Shown piece after piece: positions 11,208-20,679 of a DNA stretch of 64,000 nt; the stretch's first letter is position 1, and each line of letters starts with the position of its first letter. The translations under genes and the position numbers were made by a program. The DNA comes from Rhodanobacter sp. DHG33. Its GTDB lineage: Bacteria; Pseudomonadota; Gammaproteobacteria; Xanthomonadales; Rhodanobacteraceae. The DNA is taken from assembly GCF_014843005.1 (NCBI RefSeq), contig NZ_JACYXM010000005.1, forward strand, positions 62,001-126,000. The letters run 5' to 3'. The notes beneath the pieces are model-generated. The model had not been told where the DNA came from. It did not search any database and saw only the letters and a program-made list of their open reading frames with translations.

Positions 11208-12442
11208 GCCATCTCTCCCACCGGCAGCGACGCGGTTTCGCCGGCCTGGGCCGCCAGCGGCGCATCCGGGCGGCGGCGCACCGACTCGCGCGCGTCCAGC
11301 GCGCGGTTGATTTCGTACGTGGCGCGCAGCAGCACACCGGCCATCGCGCAAGTCAACGCCATCGACGAACCGCCGTAGCTGATGAGCGGCAGGGTCAGGC
11401 CCTTGGTGGGCAACGCGCCGAGGTTCACGCCCACCGACACGATGGCCTGCATCGCCAGCATCAGCGAGATGCCGAACGCGACATAGCCGGCGAAACGCTG
11501 GCCCACTTCGACGCCCTTCAGGCCCATCACCAGGCCGCGGCCCACCGCCAGCGCGAACAGGCCCATCACCAGTATCACGCCGACCAGGCCCAGCTCCTCG
11601 CCGATCACCGCGAAGATGAAGTCGGTGTGCGCCTCGGGCAGGTAGGAGAGTTTCAGCACGCTGGAACCTAGGCCCACGCCCGTCCACTCGCCGCGCCCGA
11701 TCGCCATCAGCGACTGCGTGAGCTGGAAGCCGTCGGTGAACGGATGCTCCCACGGGTTCATGAAGGAAGTGAGCCGCTTCACGCGGTAGCTTTCGCCGGT
11801 GGCCGCGATGTACAGCAGCGGCATCAGCGGCAGACCCATCACGCACAGATAGATCGGCTTTGCGCCACCCAGCCACACCATCGCGATGGTCACCGAAATC
11901 ACCAGCGTGGCCGAACCGAAGTCGGGCTGCGCCAGCAACAAAAGCACGAGGATGCCGGCAACCGCGATCGGCTTGATGAGGCCGAGGAAGGTCGTCTCGA
12001 TGTCGTCGCGGCGGCGCACGAGGTAGCTCGCCATGTACACCACGAGGATCAGCTTCACCGCCTCCACCGGCTGGAAGCTGGTGATCCCCAGGTTGAGCCA
12101 GCGCCGCGCGCCGTTGATGCGCATGCCGAAATGCGGCACGAACACGGCCAGCAGCAGCACGAACGCCAACGCCAGCAACGGGAAGGCGTTCTTCTCCAAC
12201 AGCTTGAGTTCGGTGCGCATCGCCAGGCCGGCCGCCAGCACGCCCAGCGTCAGGAACAGCAGATCCTTCTTCAGGTAATAGAACGCGCCCATGTGGCTGG
12301 TGTCGGCCACCGCGATGGAACTGGACGTCACCATCACCAGGCCGACACTGACCAGCCCGACCAGCGCGACCAGCAACCACGGGTCGAAGCTGCCGCGCGG
12401 ACCCTGCCGCTTGATCGCCTGTTCCGTGCCGAAGCCGAACAT
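11204..12442 (-). CDS. ftsW: Septal SEDS peptidoglycan glycosyltransferase FtsW
   Basis: FtsW polymerises lipid II during septation together with FtsI. The 412-residue polytopic protein has about ten transmembrane segments. Its SEDS signatures include NGARRWLNLG, FQPVEAVKL, LLAQPDFGSATLV, FIFAVIGEELGLVG and the C-terminal LPLISYGGSS. It lies immediately after mraY with a one-base gap. In most gammaproteobacteria murD sits at exactly this junction, and there is no remnant of it here. The ATG at 12442 is the only sensible start. Confidence 0.97.
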   Translation of the reverse strand: MFGFGTEQAIKRQGPRGSFDPWLLVALVGLVSVGLVMVTSSSIAVADTSHMGAFYYLKKDLLFLTLGVLAAGLAMRTELKLLEKNAFPLLALAFVLLLAVFVPHFGMRINGARRWLNLGITSFQPVEAVKLILVVYMASYLVRRRDDIETTFLGLIKPIAVAGILVLLLLAQPDFGSATLVISVTIAMVWLGGAKPIYLCVMGLPLMPLLYIAATGESYRVKRLTSFMNPWEHPFTDGFQLTQSLMAIGRGEWTGVGLGSSVLKLSYLPEAHTDFIFAVIGEELGLVGVILVMGLFALAVGRGLVMGLKGVEVGQRFAGYVAFGISLMLAMQAIVSVGVNLGALPTKGLTLPLISYGGSSMALTCAMAGVLLRATYEINRALDARESVRRRPDAPLAAQAGETASLPVGEMA

Positions 12443-12443
12443 C

Positions 12444-13544
12444 TCAGCGCACCTTCAACGTGGCAAGGCCGACCAGCACCAGCACGACGCTGATGATCCA
12501 GAAGCGCACGATCACCCGCGGCTCGGGCCAGCCCTTCAACTCAAAGTGATGGTGGATCGGCGCCATGCGGAACACGCGCTTGCCGGTGGTCTTGAAGCTG
12601 ACCACCTGGATCATCACCGAGGCGGTTTCCAGCACGAACACGCCGCCCATCACCAGCAGCACGATCTCCTGCCGCACGATCACTGCGATGCAGCCCAACG
12701 CCGCGCCGATGGCCAGCGCGCCCACGTCGCCCATGAACACCTGTGCCGGATACGTGTTGAACCACAGAAAACCCAACCCGGCCCCGGCCAGCGCGCCGCA
12801 GTAGATCGCCAGTTCGCCCGCGCCGGGAATCGAGGGGATACCGAGGTATTCGGAGAACACCTTGTTGCCGGCGACATAGGCGAACAGACCCAGCGCGCCG
12901 GACACCAGCACGGTGGGCATGATGGCGAGGCCGTCGAGGCCGTCGGTGAGGTTCACCGCGTTGGAGAAACCCACCACGATGAAATACGCCACCACCACGA
13001 ACAGCACGCCCAGCGGAATCGCCACGTGCTTGAACAGGGGGACGAACAGCGCCGTCTCCGCCACCGGCACATTGCCTACGGCGTGCGGCGCGGTGAAATA
13101 CAGGAACAGCGCCGCGCCCAGGCCGAACACCGACTGCCAGAAATACTTCCAGCGCGAGGCGAGGCCACGGCTGTCCTTCAGCACCAGCTTGCGGTAATCG
13201 TCGTAGAAACCGATCAGGCCGAAGCTCACCATCACCGCCAGCACCACCCACACGTAACGGTTGTGCAGGTCGGCCCACAGCAGGGTGGCGACGCTCACCG
13301 CGAGCAGAATCATCACGCCGCCCATGGTCGGCGTGCCGGCCTTGGACAGATGCGACTGTGGACCGTCGCTGCGCACCACCTGCCCCGCCTTCAGCGCGGC
13401 GAGCTTGCGGATCAGTGCCGGGCCCAGCAGCAGCGACACCGCCAGCGCGGTAAGCGCGGCCATGATGGTGCGGAAGGTGATGTACTGGAACAGATGCAGC
13501 GTGGTGAAGTGCCGCGCCATCCAGTCCGCGAGTTCAAGCAGCAT
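12444..13544 (-). CDS. mraY: Phospho-N-acetylmuramoyl-pentapeptide transferase MraY
   Basis: MraY transfers phospho-MurNAc-pentapeptide to undecaprenyl phosphate, forming lipid I. The 366-residue protein has about ten transmembrane helices and the catalytic and metal motifs [22 protein letters not shown] and [11 protein letters not shown]. The conserved HHHFELKGW is in the last cytoplasmic loop. Its ATG lies 11 bases inside the end of murF, so the two are translationally coupled. The length matches the family (about 360). Confidence 0.98.
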   Translation of the reverse strand: MLLELADWMARHFTTLHLFQYITFRTIMAALTALAVSLLLGPALIRKLAALKAGQVVRSDGPQSHLSKAGTPTMGGVMILLAVSVATLLWADLHNRYVWVVLAVMVSFGLIGFYDDYRKLVLKDSRGLASRWKYFWQSVFGLGAALFLYFTAPHAVGNVPVAETALFVPLFKHVAIPLGVLFVVVAYFIVVGFSNAVNLTDGLDGLAIMPTVLVSGALGLFAYVAGNKVFSEYLGIPSIPGAGELAIYCGALAGAGLGFLWFNTYPAQVFMGDVGALAIGAALGCIAVIVRQEIVLLVMGGVFVLETASVMIQVVSFKTTGKRVFRMAPIHHHFELKGWPEPRVIVRFWIISVVLVLVGLATLKVR

Positions 13545-14901
13545 CGGATGCGCCCTCCTTCTTGACCGCGCCTTCGAGCGCCTTCACGACGTGTTCCATG
13601 CCCGCCGAATGCGAACCCTTGACCAGGCAGGTCACGCCACCGTGCAGGCCGGCCTTCAGCGCGGCGATCAGGTTCGCCTTGTCCGCGAAGTGTTCGCCGC
13701 CGACGCCGAAAGCCTCGACTGCCGCCTCACCCAGCGGGCCGACCGCGAAGAGGCGCTCGATGCCCCGTTCGCGCGCCTTCGCGCCCACGCCGGCATGCAG
13801 CGCGCGCGCATCGGCACCGAGCTCGGCCATGTCGCCCAGCACCAGCCAGCGTTCGCCCTGCGCCAGCGCCAGCGTGTCGATCGCCGCGGCCATCGAGCTG
13901 GGATTGGCGTTGTAGCTGTCGTCGACCAACATGCCGCCGCCCGGCAACGCGATGCGGCGCAGGCGGCCTGCGACTGCACTGGCCTTTTCCAGCCCTGCCA
14001 CGATGGTGGCGAGCGGCACTTCCAGCGCCAGCGCGATCGACGCGGCCGCCAGCGCATTGGCCACGTTGTGGCGACCGGGCAAGGTCAGATTCACTGCCGC
14101 CTTGCCTTGCGGGGTGACGAGCACGAAGCGCGAGCCGTCCGCGCGCGGCTGCACATCCTCCGCCCCAATGTCGACCTGATGTTCCAGGCCGAAGCGCAGC
14201 ACGTTCCGCCCTCCCGCGAGGCCCGCGAAAAAGCCGGCGAACGCATCGTCCGCATTGATGATCGCCACACCGTCCGCGGGCAGCGCCTGGTACAGCGCGC
14301 CCTTGGTTTCGGCCACGCCTTCCACGCTGCCCATGCGCTCAAGGTGCGCGGGCGCGATGATGTTGACGAGGCCGATATCGGGCCGCGCGATGGCAGCGAG
14401 GTAGGCGATGTCGCCCGGCTTGCCCGCGCCCATCTCCAGCACCGCGTATTCGGTGTCCTCCGGCATCGCCAGCAAGGTCAGCGGCAGGCCGATCTCGTTG
14501 TTGTAGCTGCCGGTGTTGACGTGGGTGCGCCCGTGCAGCGACAGGATCGAGGCGGTCAGCGTCTTCACCGTGGTCTTGCCGTTGGAACCGGTGATGCCGA
14601 TCACCCGCGCGTGGCGCTGCGCACGTACCGCGCTGGCGAGATCGCCCAGCGCCACTTCCACGTCGTCCACCAGCACCTGCGGCAACGGACTGTCCACTTT
14701 GCGCGCCACCAGCGCACCGGCAGCGCCGGCAGCGTGGGCCTGGGCGAGATAGTCGTGGCCGTCCACGTGCTCGCCTTTGAAGGCGGCGAACAGGTCGCCC
14801 GGCTTGAGTTTGCGCGTGTCGATGGCCACGCCGTTCACCGCGGCGTCGTCGCCGAGCAGATGGCCATGCGTCCACATCGCGATGGTGCCGAGTTGCATCA
14901 T
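13534..14901 (-). CDS. murF: UDP-MurNAc-tripeptide--D-Ala-D-Ala ligase MurF
   Basis: MurF adds the D-Ala-D-Ala dipeptide made by Ddl to the UDP-MurNAc-tripeptide. The 455-residue product has an N-terminal uridine-binding domain (SRxL-type [22 protein letters not shown]) and a central ATPase domain with P-loop [12 protein letters not shown] at 102-113. It also has [10 protein letters not shown] and a C-terminal domain with [11 protein letters not shown]. The first two codons are ATG-ATG; the first (14901) overlaps the murE stop. It ends 11 bases into mraY. Confidence 0.97.
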   Translation of the reverse strand: MMQLGTIAMWTHGHLLGDDAAVNGVAIDTRKLKPGDLFAAFKGEHVDGHDYLAQAHAAGAAGALVARKVDSPLPQVLVDDVEVALGDLASAVRAQRHARVIGITGSNGKTTVKTLTASILSLHGRTHVNTGSYNNEIGLPLTLLAMPEDTEYAVLEMGAGKPGDIAYLAAIARPDIGLVNIIAPAHLERMGSVEGVAETKGALYQALPADGVAIINADDAFAGFFAGLAGGRNVLRFGLEHQVDIGAEDVQPRADGSRFVLVTPQGKAAVNLTLPGRHNVANALAAASIALALEVPLATIVAGLEKASAVAGRLRRIALPGGGMLVDDSYNANPSSMAAAIDTLALAQGERWLVLGDMAELGADARALHAGVGAKARERGIERLFAVGPLGEAAVEAFGVGGEHFADKANLIAALKAGLHGGVTCLVKGSHSAGMEHVVKALEGAVKKEGASDAA

Positions 14902-16388
14902 GCGCGACGCTCCAGTGCCGCACGCGCGACCAGCATGTCGTCGAACGGGCGCTTGCCGCCGGCGCCTTCCTGATAAGTCTCGTGGCCCTTGCCGGCGATC
15001 ACCACCACGTCGTTGGCCGCGGCCATGTCCAGCGCCTGGCCGATGGCGGCGGCGCGGTCGCGCTGCACGCCGTATTCGCGCGCCCCGCCCATGCCGGCCA
15101 CGATCTGCGCCACGATGGCATCGCCGTTCTCGCCGCGCGGATTGTCGTCGGTGACGATGGCTACATCCGCCAGACGCGCCGCGATGGCGCCCATCAGCGG
15201 GCGCTTGCCCGCATCGCGCTCGCCGCCGCAACCGAACACGCAGATCAACCGCCCGCGGCAGTGTGCGCGCACGGCGCTCAGCACCTGCTCCAGCGCGTCG
15301 GGCGTGTGCGCGTAATCCACCACCACCAGCGGCAACCCGTTGCGCCCGCCAAGCCGGCTCATGCGGCCATTGACCGGCTGCAGCTTTTCCAGCGCGGCGA
15401 CGATGCGCTCGAACGGCTCGCCCAGCGCGCCAAGGCAGGCCGCGACAGTGAGCAGGTTGGCCACGTTGAACAAGCCAAGCAAGTGGCTCTTCAACGTATG
15501 CGTGCCCCAAGGCGTGCGCAGCACGAAGGCCAGGCCTTCGGCGGAACTGACCACGTTGCTCGCCGCCACGTCCGCCGCCGCATCGCCCTTCGCGCTGACG
15601 CGCAGTGCGCGCACCTCCGCGGGCAGCCGCTCCAGCAACTGCGCGCCGAACGCGTCGTCGCCGTTGATGACCGCGGCGCGCAGACCCGGCCACGCGAACA
15701 ACTTGGCCTTGGCCTCGCCGTAGGCCTCCATGCTGCCGTGGTAGTCGAGATGATCGCGGGTGAGGTTGGTGAACGCGGCGACTTCGAAATCCACCGCACC
15801 GACCCGGTCCTGTTCCAGCGCGTGCGAGGACACCTCCATCGCCACGTGGGTAGCACCGGCATCGCGGAATTCGGCGAGCAGGCCATGCACGCTGATCGCA
15901 TCCGGCGTAGTGCGCTCGCCTTCGCGCAGCCGGCCATGCAGACCCGCGCCCAGCGTGCCGATGGTGGCGGCGCGATGGCCGAGGAATTCCAACGCCTGCG
16001 CCAGCAACTGCACGGTGGACGTCTTGCCATTGGTGCCGGTGACGCCGACCACGCGCAACTCTTCGGACGGACGGCCATGGAAGCGCGAGGCGATTTCGCC
16101 GACCTGCCCGTGCAGGCCGTCGATCCACAGCACCGGCACGTCCAACGGCGCGGTCTCGACGGCCGGCGCCTCGGCCAGCACCACGGCCGCGCCGCGCTGC
16201 ACCGCGCTGGCGGCGAACTGGATGCCATGGCCTTGCGTGCCGCGCAAGGCAAAGAACGCGTCGCCGCGGCGTACCTTGCGCGAGTCCAGCGTCAGCCCGG
16301 ACACCACGATGCGCGAGGCGCCCGGGTTGGCCGCCAGCGGCGCGTCCGCGATGCCGAGCAGCAGTTGGTCGAGGTGGCCGATGTTCAT
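14898..16388 (-). CDS. murE: UDP-MurNAc-L-Ala-D-Glu--meso-diaminopimelate ligase MurE
   Basis: MurE adds the third stem-peptide residue. The 496-residue protein has P-loop VTGTNGKTST at 116-125 and the carbamylated-lysine region around AKAKLFAW. The substrate-selecting motif DNPR is at 415-418, which is diagnostic of meso-diaminopimelate rather than lysine enzymes. The peptidoglycan is therefore of the usual Gram-negative type. The ATG at 16388 overlaps the ftsI stop as ATGA, and the stop overlaps the start of murF. Confidence 0.97.
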   Translation of the reverse strand: MNIGHLDQLLLGIADAPLAANPGASRIVVSGLTLDSRKVRRGDAFFALRGTQGHGIQFAASAVQRGAAVVLAEAPAVETAPLDVPVLWIDGLHGQVGEIASRFHGRPSEELRVVGVTGTNGKTSTVQLLAQALEFLGHRAATIGTLGAGLHGRLREGERTTPDAISVHGLLAEFRDAGATHVAMEVSSHALEQDRVGAVDFEVAAFTNLTRDHLDYHGSMEAYGEAKAKLFAWPGLRAAVINGDDAFGAQLLERLPAEVRALRVSAKGDAAADVAASNVVSSAEGLAFVLRTPWGTHTLKSHLLGLFNVANLLTVAACLGALGEPFERIVAALEKLQPVNGRMSRLGGRNGLPLVVVDYAHTPDALEQVLSAVRAHCRGRLICVFGCGGERDAGKRPLMGAIAARLADVAIVTDDNPRGENGDAIVAQIVAGMGGAREYGVQRDRAAAIGQALDMAAANDVVVIAGKGHETYQEGAGGKRPFDDMLVARAALERRA

Positions 16389-18250
16389 GGCGCGCCTCCT
16401 TCCACCGGCGCTTCGTCGACCGGCGCCTCGTGCACCGGCACGTCGTTGGCCGAAGGCGGCGGCGCCGGCGTCTGGCTGCCGACCAGGCCGCCATTGCCCT
16501 GCAGCGGACCGCCCACGTACCAGCGGCCGATGTTGTCCGGCGGAATGTCGAGCAGACGGACCGCACCACTCATGACCGACGCGAACACCGGCGCCGATAC
16601 GGTGCCGCCGAAATAGCCGCCCTTGGTGGTGCCGTTGATCACCACCACCGCCACCAGCTGCGGATTGCTGGCCGGCACGATGCCGGCGAACAGCGAGTTG
16701 TAGGTGTCCTTGGCGTAACCGCCGGCGATCGCCTGATGCGAGGTGCCGGTCTTGCCCGCCACGCTGTAGTTCGCGATGCGCGCGTTCGCGCCGGTGCTGT
16801 TGGGACCGGTCACCGTCTCCAGCATGCTGACCAGTTCGTGCGCCACCGTGGGCGAGATGATCTGCTTGCCCGGGCTGTCGTCGCCCTTGATGAAGGTGGG
16901 CGTGTGCATCACGCCGCCGTCGGCGATGGTGGCGTAGCCCGTGACCAGCTGCAGCGGCGTGACGTTGAGGCCGTAGCCGTAGGCCATGATGGCCTTTTCC
17001 AGCGGACGCCAGTCGCGCCCCACGCGGAGCAAGCCCGACGATTCGCCGGGAAAGCCGCTGCCGGTACTGTTGCCGAAGCCGAAGGCGCGATAGGTGTTGT
17101 ACATCAGCGACGTGTCGAGCGTCATCGCGATCTTCGCCGCGCCCACGTTGCTCGAACGGGTAAGCACGCCGGTGGGCGTGAGCACGCCGTTCGGATCGTC
17201 GTCGTGGATGTCGTGGCCGTAGAAGAACCAGTGGCCGTTGCCGGTATCGATGGCCGGCCCGGTGGGCGTGTACTTGCCGCTGGACAGCGCCGCGGCCAGC
17301 GTGAACGCCTTCATGGTGGAACCCGGCTCCACCACGTCGGTGACCGCGCGGTTGCGCCGCTGCACCGGCTTGCTTCCGGCCAGGGCGTTCGGGTTGTAGG
17401 TGGGCAGGCTGGCCATCGCCAGGATCTCGCCGGTGTGCACGTCCATCACCACCATCGAACCGGAGGCGGCGTTGAACTTGTCCAGCGTGTTCTTCAGTTC
17501 GTTGTAGGCGAGGAACTGGATGCCGCGGTCGATGCTGAGGGTGAGGTTCTGGCCCGGCTTGGGTGCGCGCACCTGCTCCAGGGTTTCCACCTCGTGGCCC
17601 TTGCCGTCGCGGATCACGCGCTTGATGCCGGGCTTGCCGGCCAGCCAGTCGTCGTACGCCAGCTCCAGGCCTTCCTGGCCGTGATCGTCGATGTTGGTGA
17701 CGCCGAGGACGTGCGCGGTCACTTCGCCCGACGGGTAGAAGCGCTTGAATTCGCGCTGCCCGTTGACGCCCGGAATGTCCAGGTCGAGCACGGTCTGAGC
17801 CGCCTCCGGCGGCATCTGCCGGCGCAGGTAGACGAACTCGCGGTCGGAGCGCTGCTCCAGGTATTGCTCGATCTGCTGCGGATCGCCGCCCAGCGCCTTG
17901 GCCAACGCGGGAATGCGGTCGGAATTCGCCAGCAGCACGGCCGGGTTGGCCCAGATCGAGGTGACCGGCGTGGACACCGCCAGCGGTTCGCCGTTGCGGT
18001 CGAAGATGGTGCCGCGCGATACCGGGATCGGCACTTCGCGCAGGAAACGCGCATCGCCCTGCTTCTGGTAGAACTGCTTGCGCACCACCTGCAGATCGAA
18101 CGCGCGCGCCACCAGGCCCAGCGAGATCAGGCCAAGTACGCCCACCACCAGCACCATGCGCTTGCGCGCACTGGGACCCGCGCCGCGTCGCCGGCTCGGC
18201 GACGTGGCGCGCTGCGGCTGCGGACGGATGCGGTCGCGCCACTTCGTCAT
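16385..18250 (-). CDS. ftsI: Septal transpeptidase FtsI (PBP3)
   Basis: FtsI is the division-specific class B penicillin-binding protein that crosslinks septal peptidoglycan. The 621-residue protein has a basic cytoplasmic tail, a transmembrane helix (about 31-50), the PBP dimerisation domain and the transpeptidase domain. The active-site serine is in STMK (Ser311, Lys314). The second motif SSN is at 366-368 and KTGT is at 500-503. The C-terminal 40 residues are proline-rich with a repeated PV(H/D)EAPV pattern, unlike the structured core. The ATG overlaps the ftsL stop as ATGA. Confidence 0.97.
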   Translation of the reverse strand: MTKWRDRIRPQPQRATSPSRRRGAGPSARKRMVLVVGVLGLISLGLVARAFDLQVVRKQFYQKQGDARFLREVPIPVSRGTIFDRNGEPLAVSTPVTSIWANPAVLLANSDRIPALAKALGGDPQQIEQYLEQRSDREFVYLRRQMPPEAAQTVLDLDIPGVNGQREFKRFYPSGEVTAHVLGVTNIDDHGQEGLELAYDDWLAGKPGIKRVIRDGKGHEVETLEQVRAPKPGQNLTLSIDRGIQFLAYNELKNTLDKFNAASGSMVVMDVHTGEILAMASLPTYNPNALAGSKPVQRRNRAVTDVVEPGSTMKAFTLAAALSSGKYTPTGPAIDTGNGHWFFYGHDIHDDDPNGVLTPTGVLTRSSNVGAAKIAMTLDTSLMYNTYRAFGFGNSTGSGFPGESSGLLRVGRDWRPLEKAIMAYGYGLNVTPLQLVTGYATIADGGVMHTPTFIKGDDSPGKQIISPTVAHELVSMLETVTGPNSTGANARIANYSVAGKTGTSHQAIAGGYAKDTYNSLFAGIVPASNPQLVAVVVINGTTKGGYFGGTVSAPVFASVMSGAVRLLDIPPDNIGRWYVGGPLQGNGGLVGSQTPAPPPSANDVPVHEAPVDEAPVEGGAP

Positions 18251-18519
18251 CGGCGCAGCAACCGTATGTTCTGCGGGCTGGGATCGACCATGCCCAGCTG
18301 CTGCCGGGCTTCTTCGTCGATGCGGCGCGGCTCGGCGAACGTGGCCTGCTCGAGTTCGAGCCGGCCGTAATCGATGTTGATGGCGTCGCGCTCGTTCTGC
18401 AGCGCGGTCAGCTGCACGAACAGCACGCGGCCTTCATGGCGCGCCCACACCACACTGATCGCGCTGGCGATCGTGGCGGCCAGCAGGGCCAGCATGAGGA
18501 CGGTCTGGATCGCCTTCAT
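18247..18519 (-). CDS. ftsL: Cell division protein FtsL
   Basis: FtsL is a small bitopic protein that forms the FtsQLB complex and activates FtsWI. The 90-residue product has an N-terminal transmembrane helix (about 5-25, [20 protein letters not shown]). A coiled-coil-like heptad region follows ([20 protein letters not shown]) and then a short tail. Sequence conservation in this family is weak, so position between rsmH and ftsI is strong evidence. The start overlaps the rsmH stop as ATGA. Confidence 0.93.
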   Translation of the reverse strand: MKAIQTVLMLALLAATIASAISVVWARHEGRVLFVQLTALQNERDAINIDYGRLELEQATFAEPRRIDEEARQQLGMVDPSPQNIRLLRR

Positions 18520-19451
18520 GCGTCACCTGCCGTCGGCAGCTTTTCGGCCACCCGCAGTACGGCCGAGCGGGCGCGCGGATTCACCGCCAGCTCCGCGTCG
18601 GAAGGAAACTGGGCCTTGCCCACCGCAGCCAGTTCGGCCGGTTTCGCCGCCACCGGCGGCCCGCGGCGGCTGCCCTGCACCCGGCCGGCGTGATCGCGGA
18701 TGAACTGCTTGACGATGCGGTCTTCCAGCGAATGGAAACTGATGACCGCCAGCCGGCCGCCGGGCTTCAGCCGCGACAGCGCCGCATCCAGGCCGCGCTG
18801 CACGGCATCCAGCTCGCCGTTCACGCGGATGCGCAGCGCCTGAAAGCTGCGCGTGGCCGGGTGCTTGCCCGGTTCGCGCCGGCCCACCACGCGCTCGATC
18901 AGCGCGGCCAGCTCGCCGGTGCGCGCGATCGGGTTTTCCGCGCGCCGCTCGACGATGGCGCGGGCGATCTTGCGGCTGAAACGCTCTTCGCCGAACTGCC
19001 ACAGCACGTCGGCGATCTCGCGCTCGCTGGCGTGCGCGAGGAAATCCGCCGCGCTTTCGCCCTGGCTGGTGTCCATGCGCATGTCCAGCGGCGCATCGGC
19101 CATGAAGCTGAAGCCGCGTGCGGCTTCGTCCAGCTGCGGCGAAGACACGCCGAGGTCGAGCAGCACGCCGTCCAGCCCTGCGGCGGTTTCGTCCCACTCG
19201 GCCATGCTGGAGAAATTGGCGTGGCGTATCGTCACGCGCGGTTCGCCGGCGAACGACTTGCGTGCTTCGGCAATCGCCTGCGGATCGCGGTCCATCAGCA
19301 GCAGGCGACCGTCGGGGCCGAGGCGCGACAGCACGGCGCGGGCGTGACCGCCGCGTCCAAACGTGCCATCCAAATAACGCCCGCCTGCCTGCACGGCAAG
19401 GCCCTCCATCGCTTCGTCCAGCATTACCGGGATGTGCCGCAATTCGGCCAT
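18516..19451 (-). CDS. rsmH: 16S rRNA m4C1402 methyltransferase RsmH (MraW)
   Basis: RsmH methylates N4 of C1402 in the ribosomal P site, using S-adenosylmethionine. The 311-residue protein starts [18 protein letters not shown] and has the SAM-binding motif [36 protein letters not shown] is the family signature, and [11 protein letters not shown] and [16 protein letters not shown] complete the pattern. The partner methyltransferase RsmI, acting on the ribose of the same nucleotide, is encoded about 1.2 kb away beyond rnpB. It lies 47 bases downstream of mraZ. Confidence 0.97.
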   Translation of the reverse strand: MAELRHIPVMLDEAMEGLAVQAGGRYLDGTFGRGGHARAVLSRLGPDGRLLLMDRDPQAIAEARKSFAGEPRVTIRHANFSSMAEWDETAAGLDGVLLDLGVSSPQLDEAARGFSFMADAPLDMRMDTSQGESAADFLAHASEREIADVLWQFGEERFSRKIARAIVERRAENPIARTGELAALIERVVGRREPGKHPATRSFQALRIRVNGELDAVQRGLDAALSRLKPGGRLAVISFHSLEDRIVKQFIRDHAGRVQGSRRGPPVAAKPAELAAVGKAQFPSDAELAVNPRARSAVLRVAEKLPTAGDA

Positions 19452-19498
19452 GCCGCACCTCCCGTCCCTTTGCCCGTCCGCCAATCCGCGTGCCGCGC

Positions 19499-19945
19499 TT
19501 ACAGCTGCAGCGCGGCCATGTCGTTGGTGATTTCGTCTTCGCCGATGGTCTGGCGGATCTTGGCCAGGTGGGCCTGTTCGCTCCAAAGCTCGAACTTGTT
19601 GCCCATGCCCAGCAGCACCGCCTTCTTCTCGATGCCCGCCGCCGAACGCTGGCTGGCTGGCAGCAGGATTCGCGCGGCGCTGTCCGGTTCGACCACGGTC
19701 GCGGCACCCACCAGCTTCATCTGCATGTCGCGATGGGCGGCCTTGACCTTGGGCAGCGCATTGACCTGATCGCGCACCTTTGCCCACTCGTCATGCGGGA
19801 ACAGCCACAGGCAGCCCAGCTCGAACGGGTTGTAGGTGATCACCAGCCGGTTCGCGCAGGCGCCCGCCACCAACTCGCGGTATGCGGTCGGTATGGCCAG
19901 CCGGCCCTTGTCGTCGACAGTGATGGCGGTTTCGCCCTGAAACAC
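19499..19945 (-). CDS. mraZ: Transcriptional regulator MraZ
   Basis: MraZ is a conserved SpoVT/AbrB-fold DNA-binding protein that regulates the dcw operon, usually as a repressor of its own promoter. The 148-residue product has the two tandem half-domains with the D-x3-R pattern. One is DDKGRLAIP (about 11-19) and the other is DSAARILLP (about 88-96). The start is GTG at 19945, with a GGAG ribosome-binding site seven bases upstream, and no in-frame ATG exists nearby. The site lies within the last of four regularly spaced GTG repeats that look like its own operator. Confidence 0.96.
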   Translation of the reverse strand: MFQGETAITVDDKGRLAIPTAYRELVAGACANRLVITYNPFELGCLWLFPHDEWAKVRDQVNALPKVKAAHRDMQMKLVGAATVVEPDSAARILLPASQRSAAGIEKKAVLLGMGNKFELWSEQAHLAKIRQTIGEDEITNDMAALQL

Positions 19946-19948
19946 GAA

Positions 19949-19988
19949 CAGACTCCACGATTACCCACGATTTCACACTGAAATCCAC
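19949..19988 (-). promoter_or_regulatory. Likely MraZ operator: four GTG repeats with exact 10-bp spacing
   Basis: Reading the minus strand from 19988, four consecutive decamers begin with GTG: GTGGATTTCA, GTGTGAAATC, GTGGGTAATC and GTGGAGTCTG. MraZ in other bacteria binds TGGGN-type repeats with helical-turn spacing upstream of mraZ. The first repeat overlaps the promoter -10 box, which fits repression. The last holds the GGAG ribosome-binding site. Confidence 0.72.
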
Positions 19989-20015
19989 GATAGTCTCGCC
20001 CCCTGAGACTGTCAA
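19987..20015 (-). promoter_or_regulatory. Sigma-70 promoter of the dcw operon (PmraZ)
   Basis: A perfect -35 box TTGACA (minus strand, 20010-20015) is followed by a 17-base spacer and TATCGT (19987-19992). The start should lie near 19980, giving a leader of about 35 bases. The spacer itself is an inverted repeat: GTCTC, seven bases, then GAGAC. Confidence 0.85.
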
Positions 20016-20224
20016 GGGATTTTTGCTTGTGAATCAAGGAGAAAGGCGAAGTTGTGACTGTGTTTCCAGCACTTTCTGAGAAACATTCCCAAGGTATTTG
20101 AATACAGGGAAATTTTTCCAAAAAGTATTTGGTGCGACGAGGGTTGAAACCCTTCCGGACAACCGACCGGGCCGGCCAGGGCATGAACCGTCGTTCATCC
20201 CGCTCCATGCGCGTGCGTATCCAG
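20016..20224. other. AT-rich spacer between the dcw promoter and rnpB
   Basis: This stretch is noticeably more AT-rich than its surroundings, with several A and T runs such as GGGAAATTTTTCC. It holds no gene that I can support. It may contain upstream promoter elements for mraZ and the downstream end of the rnpB transcript. Confidence 0.5.
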
Positions 20225-20250
20225 CCCCCGGCGCACATATGCGCCGGGGG
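20225..20250 (-). terminator. Strong GC hairpin after rnpB, probable terminator
   Basis: A perfect 11-bp stem pairs CCCCCGGCGCA (20225-20235) with TGCGCCGGGGG (20240-20250) around a four-base loop. It lies about 14 bases beyond the mature 3' end of rnpB. There is no T run, so termination may need Rho or another mechanism, or the hairpin may protect or process the RNA. Confidence 0.55.
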
Positions 20251-20263
20251 TTAGGGGAGATCA

Positions 20264-20630
<367 letters not shown>

Positions 20631-20635
20631 CTCCC

Positions 20636-20641
20636 ATTGTA
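20636..20641 (-). promoter_or_regulatory. -10 box of the rnpB promoter
   Basis: TACAAT on the minus strand ends about seven bases before the GGAGTCGG 5' end of RNase P RNA, as expected for a sigma-70 -10 element. No good -35 box is seen upstream, where the sequence is very GC-rich. Confidence 0.55.
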
Positions 20642-20679
20642 GTGGCCGGCGCGCCGAAAAGCGCGCTGCATGCGCCGCC

